NCBI RefSeq assembly: GCF_040954645.1
Contig: NC_092805.1
Span: 74,618,564 to 74,682,563 of the forward strand
Source: Diabrotica undecimpunctata
Lineage: Eukaryota; Arthropoda; Insecta; Coleoptera; Chrysomelidae
Length of the DNA: 64,000 nt
Direction of reading: 5' to 3'
Shown: piece after piece, positions 11,178 to 20,130 of the stretch
Numbering within the stretch: position 1 is the first letter of the stretch
Layout of the letters: each line of letters begins with the position of its first letter
Made by a program: the position numbers and the translations under genes
Notes under the pieces: generated by a model
Told to the model about the DNA's origin: nothing
The model's input: the letters and a program-made list of their open reading frames with translations, nothing else
Database searches by the model: none

Positions 11178-11610
11178 TTTATTGTGATGCTGATTTTAAG
11201 GAGGATGAATACTCTAGCGTAAATAGTGACTTCTTTGGCCCGTTTTGTTGTCAGATTATTAACGGTTTTAAAATAATGTATTTGTTAAGTGATAGTAGTA
11301 TTTATATTATCATAATAGGTATTGTTGTATACCTTTAAGGTTCTATACTTATTAATATTATTATTATTATTAAATAATTAATATGTATTATCCAGATTTA
11401 GCCATACGGCTCGCACTCCCTCAAAGGGAAAAGTTCACTCATCTCAGATACTTACGATATCAAAAGAATTGAGCTCTGGTGGGACTCCTTCCGTGTTATC
11501 GAGCCCTAGATGACTTGGTATGTAGGAGTATCCCGTATCCCCACAAATGTTCTTACAGATTATTGTTATTATTATAAAGCTTACTAAAGACGTAGCAAAG
11601 TGGTTAAATT
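11178..11610. other. Intra-element spacer with a (TTA)n-bounded short repeat
   Basis: This lies between the left TIR and the stop of the antisense gene. From ~11350 to ~11580 a moderately GC-rich stretch, including CCATACGGCTCGCACTCCCT, sits between TTATTATTATTATTA and TTATTGTTATTATTAT. That is the look of a short SINE-like insertion with simple-repeat ends. I could not assign it to a family. Confidence 0.4.
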
Positions 11611-14043
11611 TCAAAAGCTTGTGATATACATATCTAAAATGGCAAATTCTAATAGAATATCTACCATTTCCAAGTATGCATTCCAGTATTTGCCTGTGAC
11701 AGTTTGAGCTGCAATGAATTCTGGAAACTCTGTCAAAAGTTCACGAGTTAAAGTTGAGATTTTATCGGAGAGTTGCAAAACGTCTTCTTTTCTCCTGAAG
11801 TTATCGATGATTTCCGATGTACAAAGATGAATTAAGTTAATATAATGTACAGAAGGACTGCCACACTCTAAAAGCCACTTCTTATAAAGATTTATTAATA
11901 ATCTTGACAGAGCTTCGTACGTCAACTTATGGGCTCGTATAGCTTTATTGTATTTTTTGCCAGATAAAATACCATCAATTGTGGACTGAACATAGAGACC
12001 ACTGTCCAACCATACATCAGCAAGTCCAGAATCTGTCATGAACCGACCAATATTATTTTGAGGAAGTTCATAACCATGTGAAATCCACCTAGACGAATGA
12101 CTACGTTTTTTGTGTCTTCTGGCTGGGACCATTGGAGCTCTTTAGCTTTATAATAGATCGCTTGATCAAACAGTACGGTGTATCTGTTATTTAGCTTCTT
12201 AGCAATTTCATTACACTTTATGATACCAGTCCAAACGGTATCATATTCTGATGAGACATGGGGTAGTACAGGTAAGTAGCCATAGGTCGTTACATGTGAT
12301 TTATCCTCCACAGTCCGTTTATGAAATCCTGACCACTGTGGGATAACGGTTTCATCGCTAACAGAGTCCCTCATTTTGCAAATGCACCATGCCATGTTAC
12401 GATATCTTATGTTATTATTAAGATTCTGACCCTTTTCTATGATGCTCAGTTTATTTTCCTCAGATTGTACTTTTCTTTTTGATTTGTCAAAATAAATTTT
12501 GTGAAGGGAATGAAAATCATTTGGTATTACCAGCTTCTGATTATACGGCAAAAATTTAAATTGTCCAGGTATATTTTTATTAAATGGTCCTCTCTGGAAG
12601 GCAGCGATTTGGGTTCCGTGAAAAGTAGGTGTTTTGTCCAAAGTCTCTTCCAAAATGTCAATGTTGTCAGCAGCAAATTAAACGAATCGATTGGGTACCA
12701 ATTGTCTCGGTATGGTCACATGATTTTTCTCCAAGTAAAGTTGAATTTCTTCTTGGACGATGCTGTTACGCACTCTAAGAGTATCGATGTATGAAATTGA
12801 ATGACCGCAAACGTGTATTGCTTCAATGAGTTTTTTCGACCTTGTTTCCTGGTGAACTAAAAGTCCTAGCCCAATATGCTTTGGAGTTTTTATTTTTCCA
12901 TTCCAACAGGCAAAAATAATGTCTTGGAAAATGCTTACAGTTTCAATTTTCTTTTCATTATCGCTTTCATTGCGGACAATAAGATTAACAAGAGAATACA
13001 AGCTTTCAGGAATAGACTTTTTGTAGTCTCTAACATTCATTTTTTTTAAATCGAACTCAGTTGACATCTTGCTTATCTCGCTTCGGATAGTTTGGCACAT
13101 TTTGACTAGAATGTGTTGCTCCGATGCCCCGAAACTAAAAGTGTCAGATTCGTCGTGGTTGTGCAGGATTGTCTTAATTGTAGTTGTAGGCTCATTTTGT
13201 CTAGGAGACCTTACTGATTTAACACCATCCCCAAAATGGTTTTTCATTTTTTTAATTATTTGTTTATCACTAATGTCGTCAATGCCACTAATTTCACGAT
13301 ACCTTTTGCCAATTGATTTCGTGCTGTATCCTTTACCTTTTTCAAAACCCTTCTTCATTTCCTCCAAAAGTTTTCCAAATGCTTCATTGTCAGTTTTGTT
13401 AACATTACTATTTCCAACAAATTTTTTATTTAAATTGCGTAATTCAGTCGAAACACAAGCGGCATGATATTTTATTTCCGAGGCAATTAAGTCGTTTTCT
13501 CCACTTCTCGCCAAGAACACAGGGTTGCTTTGTGATATCGCTCTTATTTTTTCTTGCATATTATTAGTCATAACTTGGCATAGTTTTTGATTCGGTGAGC
13601 GCTTTTGACAAAAGATGTACTTTTGTAAATTAAAGGGCCGTTCAAGGCCCGTTTTTGAAAAATATCGTCTCTACGAAAATCAAATGGTAGTTTAGCATTT
13701 TTTGATTTGTACGAGTCAATGTTCTTTGAGCTCGTATAAGATTTATAACAGTTTTTGTGCCATTTTAAAAAATCTTGATTTTTTAGATCATCAAACTTTG
13801 AGAATATATGCCGCATGTATTTATTCTCATGACAATTTTTCATACGTTCGCTCGTGCATTCAATAAAAGTTTTTTTTGATCTTTCTTTAGAGTCAACCAG
13901 CCTTCCTCCTTACAAACAAATAAGATACACATTTTGAATAAAAACGTCTTTTTCGGCATCAGATTTATGGAAAGAAACATGCCTTAATCTGATTTTTGAC
14001 TCAAGTTCGCTGTCAGAGCTGCTGCTGTTCGTTAAATCAATTT
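11611..14043 (-). pseudogene. Broken gene of an unassigned invertebrate transposon-associated family
   Basis: Minus-strand pieces in shifting frames form one ~750-residue protein. An acidic Ser-rich start lies near 14043-13990. Next comes a segment with the spaced residues FLKWHKNCYKSYTS (13843-13568). The 297-codon piece 13571-12678 follows (DLIASEIKYHAACV and VRDYKKSIPESLYSLVNLIV). Then 12653-12036 has VIPNDFHSLHKIYF, IPQWSGFHKR and VLFDQAIYYKAKELQW, and 12132-11611 has GLADVWLDSGLY and NKAIRAHKLTYEALSRLL. VIRLGGFHMVMNFL bridges the last two frames. I recall this architecture from many uncharacterised insect and cnidarian proteins, but its activity is not known to me. Acidic residues in the FDQ and GFH contexts would suit an RNase H-like transposase; that is inference. 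Frameshifts make this copy dead. Confidence 0.65.
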
Positions 14044-14300
14044 CTAGATGGATACAAAAAAATACTAACTGTAATAATAAGTAAGTACTAAATATTGTTA
14101 ACTTGCCAATAAGTTTAATTAATCACTGTTAATAATATAATTAACACATAAGAACTTTATTATATCTCACTTATAATAATCTCAGTGGATTTCGCGCTAA
14201 AAACAAAGCTTATGAAAAAGAATGCACATATGCAAAACAATACATAATGCTTGTTGCGCTAGAATATATTCAACCATATAACACAACAGCGTCTCGAGGT

Positions 14301-14925
14301 AAAAACGACCGTAACAACATCACCATCAGTAGAGTCGATTTGCGGTTGACTACGGCATAGGAATCTCGCCCTCCCTCGCATCTCTGCGTTCGCCACTGTC
14401 CGGCTTGACATGACATTCGATTTATTAATTTTTTTTTAAACTAATTATCCAATCAAAATTTAAAAAAAACCCACATGTTCTCTGATGTTTGGTCTATAAC
14501 GTTTATAGGAAGCCATTTTTTGCTAAACCCAAGATTTTTCGAGGTAGAGCGAGGTAAACGATTTTAAAAATATGGGTTTTCAGGGCAAGTGATTTTGCAT
14601 GAAGGCGCTCCGTATACAATAATGGTTTAACGTATTTTTATAAATAAAAAAAGAATATTTCTAATGTCCGGATAGGTATGCAAATTTGAGGAATGAATTT
14701 TCGGATATTGTTCATCCGAAAAACTATGAAAAAAAAAATTGCATTTTTTTTTGTAAGGCTCCCCACCACTCCCCTCCCGCTACGATTTTTGGACGACCAA
14801 GTGATTTTGCATTACAAAAATATTAGAAACCAAAAAAAATGGGTTTTACATTTTAGCAACAAAGTGCCCACGAAAATCTATTCTAGAAGCCTTTTGCCAG
14901 TCTATTTACTCTACTAGTATAAATT
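14301..14925 (-). repeat. Right long terminal inverted repeat
   Basis: Reverse complement of the left arm at 10560-11177. The AGTAGAGTCGATTTGCGG run at its inner edge (14326-14343) and the GGACGACCAAGTGATTTTGC run near 14791 are the clearest shared markers. Similarity to the left arm fades beyond about 14925. Confidence 0.75.
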
Positions 14926-15009
14926 CTCTTACTTAATTAGGGTTATAGTTCTTGGCTTATTTTTATTTTAATTTTAAATATTGTTCTGATTTTGTTGTTC
15001 ACGGTTTGT

Positions 15010-15175
15010 TTCATGTTGTTTTTAGCTTATAGTTTTTGTTAGAACAAAGACCTATGTACTCTGGCCTGATGATGGGACATATATTTCAATCCTCGATACC
15101 GGTAGCCAGAAATTTATAAAAAAAACTACTTAAGATTGTGGGTATTGACTCATCTCCTGTGCATAAGTAAAAGTT
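15010..15175 (+). repeat. Short interspersed repeat carrying a hammerhead-like motif, right copy
   Basis: Inverted counterpart of 8400-8568, with the same order of motifs on the plus strand. The two copies differ in several bases and in the length of an A/T run, so they are not recent twins. The motif-bearing ends of both face away from the TIR element that lies between them. Confidence 0.6.
15061..15109 (+). ncRNA. Hammerhead-like motif, probably inactive
   Basis: Stem I is a perfect CTGGC/GCCAG pair. The CTGATGA core (15066-15072) is intact and the stem III/cleavage segment ACCGGTA is present. The second conserved box reads GATA (15095-15098) instead of GAAA. That replaces a core adenosine and should abolish activity. 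Stem II pairing is also weaker than in the left copy. Confidence 0.45.
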
Positions 15176-16262
15176 AAATTAAAAGTATTGTAATGTTGGC
15201 TCGAAATAAAAAATAAAAGTTAAAATTGGTTAAGCTTGAAGAAAATGGCGAACAACGACAAAGTACTCAAGATATGTGAAATATTTTTTTTATGTGGATA
15301 GTTAGGTGCCTCCAATATTTGTATTTCTCCTATTTTCCATTTTGTTACACTAGATGCTAATATATTCTCTGTTGACTTTATCACTCATTATTTGTTTGTT
15401 TGTCATACCTTGCAAATCTTCAAACGTCAAATTTATCTTCAGAAGTTATAATTTGTTACCAGCCGTATTAACTAACGTAATTTTCTGTTGTTAGGTATAG
15501 TAGGACATTTTATAATAAGTTACCCTAATAAAGTTCTAGATTAAAAAGTTGAATAGATCTTATTCTCTAAGTATAATATTTATCGTTAGTATCAATTTTC
15601 CAATATTCTAAGATTTTCTTTTGTTTTATTTGATTAATGCAAGCAGGTTATTCTTTCTATTGACATCCCAATTTATTACAATCTATATTTTTTACAAAGT
15701 AAGCATTAAGTAATATTTATGTCGCTTAAACTATTGACATGTGGCGAACATATTATCCATTAATATACCGCTTCTTAGTGTTAGTGTATTAAATTATTAT
15801 TGATTTTGGGAAAAACATGATTAACACTACACTTTTTGTTTGCTCACACTAGATCACTTTACTTTCTAACCTATGCACTGTCCGCATCTGCATCAAATTC
15901 CTTGCTAGGTGATTTGGGGTTCCCGCAATCGGTCCTTGTATTCTTTTATTCGATGTGTAATTTATTCCTTTACATAAGTTTTTTATGGATCTCGATGTAC
16001 GTTGTTGCTGGTGATATACCACGGTATATTTATAATCATCCTTAGTAGCAGGTTATTAGTAAAGTTTTCTATTATATTTTTTAACATTTTTGTAGTTCTT
16101 CGACTTGGAGTTAAGTTTTCTGTTAGTTTTTATTTGTTTTTTATAGCTCTCTTTATTTTACATTCATTGAGATTTTGTGAGATCTTAGTATTCATGCTTT
16201 TGTTTTTATTTCCTCTTTCGGTTTCTGCTGTGATAAAATATAAATTTCCTTTTGTTAGAAGC
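15176..16262. other. No gene seen
   Basis: Very T-rich plus strand. Two hydrophobic open frames (15836-16045 and 16002-16313) are T-rich artefacts with no recognisable domain. A minus-strand reading near 16060-15890 has an ordinary amino-acid mix but no motif that I can name. Confidence 0.4.
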
Positions 16263-16360
16263 ATTCAATTTTCAATTGCGTTAGGCTTTCACGGCCATCG
16301 TCTAACTTATTAAAATGTTTATTCGGGCTGTTGGGCCGTTGTCTTCTGTTGAGATTTGTT

Positions 16361-16401
16361 CTCGACGTTTCGCCAACACTAGGGGTTGGCATCTTCTGGA
16401 G
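16361..16401 (-). ncRNA. Degenerate hammerhead-like motif, left arm
   Basis: Mirror of the motif at 17143-17183. Stem II GCCAAC/GTTGGC is perfect and the GAAAC box is intact. The first box reads CAGAAGA rather than CTGANGA, and stem III has no loop in the simple fold, so it is unlikely to cleave. Confidence 0.3.
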
Positions 16402-16765
16402 GTGTTGATGCTTCGCTTGTAAGCAGAAACTGACGACGCGTTGTACTACGGAGGCAATATTTATAATTCCCACTCGCCTCCCCTCCACTGGTTTCGGCTT
16501 GAGGGGGCGTGTCGTTGTTTATAGTAGCTTTTCTATCTCCGTGTTTGGCGGGAAGGGCGTTTGTGGATTTTAATACTGGTATCCATGTTTTGTTGATTTT
16601 TAGTCCTTCTTCTATCCTATTGAAATTGTTTGGGTGCTTGTATATTTCCACCGCTTCCCGATATAACCGTGGGTAGTACTGTGAAGTTTTGTCCAGCATC
16701 TGTGTTTCTTCAAATAGTATTCGATGTTCTCCGCTTCCCAAAGCGTGTTCGGCAACGGCAGATTT
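16379..16765 (-). pseudogene. PLE GIY-YIG C-terminal tail, left arm
   Basis: Minus-strand reading from the palindrome centre outwards encodes AVAEHALGSGEHRILFEETQ, then YYPRLYREAVEIYKHPNNFN and KINKTWIPVLK. This is the stretch that follows the GIY-YIG endonuclease motif at the end of Penelope-like polyproteins. There is no reverse transcriptase and no GIY motif, so only the last ~130 codons are left. The frame enters from the loop and has no start of its own. Confidence 0.7.
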
Positions 16766-16778
16766 AGGACATATCGAC

Positions 16779-17225
16779 AAATCTGCCGTTGCCGAACACG
16801 CTTTGGGAAGCGGAGAACATCGAATACTATTTGAAGAAACACAGATGCTGGACAAAACTTCACAGTACTACCCACGGTTATATCGGGAAGCGGTGGAAAT
16901 ATACAAGCACCCAAACAATTTCAATAGGATAGAAGAAGGACTAAAAATCAACAAAACATGGATACCAGTATTAAAATCCACAAACGCCCTTCCCGCCAAA
17001 CACGGAGATAGAAAAGCTACTATAAACAACGACACGCCCCCTCAAGCCGAAACCAGTGGAGGGGAGGCGAGTGGGAATTATAAATATTGCCTCCGTAGTA
17101 CAACGCGTCGTCAGTTTCTGCTTACAAGCGAAGCATCAACACCTCCAGAAGATGCCAACCCCTACTGTTGGCGAAACGTCGAGAACAAATCTCAACAGAA
17201 GACAACGGCCCAACAGCCCGAATAA
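16779..17225 (+). pseudogene. PLE GIY-YIG C-terminal tail, right arm
   Basis: Same protein fragment as the left arm, read on the plus strand (SAVAEHALGSGEHRILFEET onward). The open frame runs backwards through the loop into antisense of the left arm, so its apparent N-terminus is an artefact of the palindrome. The C-terminal extension (LRSTTRRQFLLTSEASTPPE) coincides with the hammerhead-like segment and is probably the element's 3' non-coding tail. Confidence 0.7.
17143..17183 (+). ncRNA. Degenerate hammerhead-like motif, right arm
   Basis: CTC/GAG stem I, CAGAAGA in place of CTGANGA, one T, then perfect stem II GCCAAC-(7 nt)-GTTGGC, GAAAC and GTC. The layout matches the PLE hammerheads elsewhere in the window but with a broken first core box. 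Confidence 0.3.
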
Positions 17226-17252
17226 ACAGTTTAATAAATTCAATTTTCAATT

Positions 17253-18191
17253 ATTAAACTGTCTTGTAACCTAAAATTAGGTTGTTATCAACTGTCTTGT
17301 AACCATCAAAATCTATCCCATGCATCGCCGAATATAAACTAATATTGGTTAAAAAAGGTGAACTCCTTATATGTATATGGTACATTGGAAAAATATGACA
17401 TGATTTAAAATTTCGTAACAAGAATGTCTTCCGTTGCTAACGCAACATAACTTTTATTTGTTCTGAATCAATTTTCTTGTAACATAATAACTTACGTTGA
17501 TATTTTTTTGAAATAAGCTACAAATACTGGTAACAAAATTTTTTATTTTAACGTTTGGGTTTTCATAACGACATTTTTTATCAAAAAAATTTTCAAACAA
17601 AACATTCATGTGTTATAAATAAATTAAAGAATCAATCTAAATAAACAATTTTGTTGTGCGTTTGGGAGTATTATTTTTCTTCTTTCTTTTATTTTAACTT
17701 AACTCACACAGCGACACACTTATAAAATAACCAATTCAAAGTTAAAGAAGTGATAGATTCAACTATTATTTCATGAAAGTTCAATTTATCTATCATCGGT
17801 TATTTAAAAGAAGCCGATACAGATACAGGGCTATTGACCATAATGTTTTCTAGAATAATTTTGAACCGTAGACTTGCGACACAAGATATCTGGTTTCTGA
17901 ACATGTGTTTGAATACGAAGTGTGTATAAAATAGAAAACAATGTGTGCGCAAGCACTGTAAGCAGGTATACATCATGCCAAACCAGATGGTTCAAAAATT
18001 ACAGAAGGAACTTGTATCTTGTATAGAAAACGAGATATATAGTAAACTGTTTAATAGTTTATCTTTCTACGTGATTTCTTATATGTTTCTATGTGATTTC
18101 TATATTACGGGGAATACTCTTCCATGTGACTACTTTTTTATAGTTTTGTAGTTACAAGTTATCATAATTTTTTAATATCTAGTGAATGTAT
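17253..18191. other. No gene seen
   Basis: AT-rich DNA that forms the pre-integration flank of the errantivirus. Short open frames only. It ends in GTATAT, the target at which the provirus inserted. Confidence 0.5.
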
Positions 18192-18195
18192 ATAT

Positions 18196-18707
18196 TGTAA
18201 TGTACCTACCTACTCACATGTAAGATAATTAAAGTATCTATGTATTTCTATATAGTTTTTAGTCACCTGGTATATGTTATTTACAATTATGAAAAGTTCT
18301 CATGTATAATCACTAATAATTATTTGCTGTTAGAAATCAGAATCAATACTCTTCATAAATATTTTCCTATTTAGAATAAATAAGTTTCGCTAGTTTATTC
18401 ACCTAATACTTCGTATCTATGGAATAATAATAATTTATTTCTCTTATTTCTTTGTTCGATAAGCTATCCGTATTTGCTATTTTAATATTAATATTTGAGT
18501 CCAATCTCTTGTACTCAAATCCATCCAGAAACATCGTTAAATAATTGTAGATAACAGAACTTATATATTCATAGTTTTAAGAAATAACAAGCAGAGTGTA
18601 ATTTTCATCCTCTAATATAATAAATTTATACATGTCAATATATTCTGTTTAATTCCAAAACAAAGAGTTAGTCCGGAGAAGAAATAAACGCATAGTATTC
18701 CATAACA
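18196..18707 (+). repeat. Errantivirus 5' LTR (512 bp)
   Basis: Begins TGTAATGTACC and ends CCATAACA. It matches 26258-26769 base for base as far as I can compare. It contains AATAAA-type signals (for example GAAATAAACG near 18681). An R/U5 boundary cannot be fixed without transcript data. Confidence 0.93.
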
Positions 18708-18712
18708 AAATT

Positions 18713-18730
18713 TGGTGTCAGAACGTGGGA
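18713..18730 (+). promoter_or_regulatory. Primer-binding site
   Basis: Five bases after the LTR the sequence is TGGTGTCAGAACGTGGG. TGG is complementary to the CCA end of a tRNA, and the rest resembles the 3' end of an insect tRNA-Leu, from memory of similar elements. tRNA identity is unverified. Confidence 0.65.
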
Positions 18731-18958
18731 TATTAGTAGCAGAGTTCCTCTGATTGCTGATAGAAGGAGAGCTGAGGAATTTTTGAATTGACTTGTTTCC
18801 TTCGAGGAATCATTCAAAAAAAAAACTGTCAGTGTGGAAAAATCGCCACTACAACTAATTACATTGGGGTCCAGTACATCCAGTTCGAAATCCAGTTCCA
18901 GTCATAACCCAATTGTAGTTCCATCGGAAGTAGAGGTGAACCCGTGGAATAATAGACT

Positions 18959-18984
18959 ATGCGACCAACAACAATATTCTACTT
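18959..18984 (+). CDS. env: Putative env leader exon (start codon plus splice donor)
   Basis: An ATG at 18959 opens a 26-nt frame that ends exactly at a consensus donor, ACTT/GTAAGT (donor GT at 18985-18986). Joining it to the acceptor at 24206-24207 (TTTTGTTTCAG) keeps the frame and continues directly into the env reading frame. The short leader plus the first env codons would give a hydrophobic N-terminus suitable for a signal peptide. Errantiviral env is known to be made from a spliced subgenomic mRNA. The specific sites here are inference from sequence. Confidence 0.65.
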
Positions 18985-19038
18985 GTAAGTACATTCTATC
19001 TTAAATTCTGTCTCATATTTTAAAAATCTTGTAAACGT

Positions 19039-20130
19039 ATGTCTACTTTATATCCTGATATAAGTAACTTATTTGACGAACAAATACCTTCTCCCGACTC
19101 AAATTCTCTTTCAAATTCTTCTACTTCTAATTCAAATAAAATGTCAGTATCAATTGAAATAGCTGAAAAACTTCTCATTCGATTTGATGGTACAAAATCA
19201 AAATTATACGAATTCATAGACAATTGTGATAAAGCATACAATTTAGTAAATCCGCAATCCAAACCCATCTTATTAGCCATTATAGAAACTAAATTAACCG
19301 ATAAAGCTAGGGCCATAACTAGAAACAGAACATTTGACGAATGGAAAGATTTAAAAGACTTCTTATTAGATGCTTATTCTGAACGCCGAACTGAAGGTCA
19401 GTGGCAATTGGAATTACATTCCTTACGTCAGATGCCCAGTGAAAATGTAATGTCATTTGCAAATAAAGTTGAAAATTGCTATATAAAATTAATAAATACA
19501 CTTGATCCAGACTTATCTCCAGATGCAAGAAATGCATGTACTAAACTCTTAAAAACTCAAGCACTAAATGTCTTTATTAGAGGATTAAACAAAGACCTCT
19601 CTATTTTAATCAAAGCCCGAAATCCAGATTCCTTAGAAAGAGCTGTTGCTATAGCAATTGCCGAAGAACAAGAACAGTTATCAAGACAAGAAATTTTCAG
19701 ACCATTCTGTAATATTTGCAAACGAAATAACCATTCCTCAAATAACTGTCGATATAAAAACAATTCAGATAGAAATGTTAGACATCTTCAAAATTCTAGT
19801 TTTCAAAACCCAAAATATCCTAATTCAAATCTTCAAAGGTCAAATTCTCAAAATCAAAATTATAAACCTTCAAATTCAAATTCCAATTCTGATTTTCCTC
19901 CAAACTTAAGAAAAGAAAATACCAACACTTCCCAACGTTTTTGCAGATACTGCAAAAAACCAGGTCACGTTATAGAAGAATGTAGAAAACGCGAATTTAA
20001 CAATAAAAACAAAAATCCAACAAATTCTTTAAACTTCCAGAATCCTCGACAACCAACGGTCGATTCTCGAGGAGTTCGTTCAGTTCAGGCCGTATCACAA
20101 CCATCAACTTCTCAGTCACTTCCTATGTAG
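19039..20130 (+). CDS. gag: Gag polyprotein with two CCHC zinc knuckles
   Basis: A 363-residue protein. After a Ser/Asn-rich start comes a capsid-like helical region (about residues 40-215; LLIRFDGTKSKLYEFIDNC, then EQWQLELHSLRQ-type residues). An Asn/Ser-rich linker leads to two zinc knuckles, FCNICKRNNHSSNNCR (around 228-243) and FCRYCKKPGHVIEECRK (around 298-314), each C-x2-C-x4-H-x4-C. It assembles the virus-like particle and packages RNA. ATG 19039 is the first ATG of the long frame. The last ~124 nt overlap the pol frame, where a slippery heptamer lies. Drosophila gypsy-type errantiviral Gags usually lack CCHC knuckles, so two knuckles are notable. Confidence 0.9.
   Translation: MSTLYPDISNLFDEQIPSPDSNSLSNSSTSNSNKMSVSIEIAEKLLIRFDGTKSKLYEFIDNCDKAYNLVNPQSKPILLAIIETKLTDKARAITRNRTFDEWKDLKDFLLDAYSERRTEGQWQLELHSLRQMPSENVMSFANKVENCYIKLINTLDPDLSPDARNACTKLLKTQALNVFIRGLNKDLSILIKARNPDSLERAVAIAIAEEQEQLSRQEIFRPFCNICKRNNHSSNNCRYKNNSDRNVRHLQNSSFQNPKYPNSNLQRSNSQNQNYKPSNSNSNSDFPPNLRKENTNTSQRFCRYCKKPGHVIEECRKREFNNKNKNPTNSLNFQNPRQPTVDSRGVRSVQAVSQPSTSQSLPM

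Larger units (their letters stand above)
10560..14925. mobile_element. Candidate DNA transposon with ~620-bp terminal inverted repeats
   Basis: 10560-11177 and 14301-14925 are inverted copies of each other with scattered substitutions and small indels. They bracket about 3.1 kb containing a broken minus-strand gene. Landmarks present in both arms include a poly(A)/poly(T)-flanked GGCTCCCCAC run, a GGCGCTCCGTATACAATAAT run and an AGTAGAGTCGATTTGCGG run at the inner edges. Long TIRs around a gene are the signature of a DNA transposon. However, the outer ends drift apart without a target duplication I can recognise, so two inverted copies of another repeat cannot be excluded. Superfamily not assigned. 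Confidence 0.6.
16263..17252. mobile_element. Palindromic PLE 3'-end insertion with 15-bp target duplication
   Basis: ATTCAATTTTCAATT at 16263-16277 and 17238-17252 is a direct repeat flanking the insert 16278-17237. Inside, 16308-16765 and 16779-17236 are near-perfect reverse complements (458 bp each) around a 13-nt loop. One visible arm difference is an AG/AC change in the TAGTGTTGG versus TACTGTTGG stretch. The left end has ~30 extra bases (GCGTTAGGCTTTCACGGCCA and on) before the palindrome. Each arm holds the end of a Penelope-like ORF reading outwards. A single target duplication around both arms shows that the palindrome entered as one unit. Confidence 0.8.

Noticed and set aside
13069..13467. 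132-codon plus-strand frame
   Set aside because: Antisense to the conserved minus-strand gene piece 12678-13571, which shows family-like motifs.
15836..16313. Two hydrophobic open frames that could pass for membrane proteins
   Set aside because: They are Phe/Leu/Ile-rich only because the strand is T-rich. No start context, motif or neighbour supports them.
16361..17183. Active hammerhead ribozymes in the palindromic PLE
   Set aside because: The first core box is CAGAAGA instead of CTGANGA, and stem III lacks a loop. Kept only as degenerate motifs.
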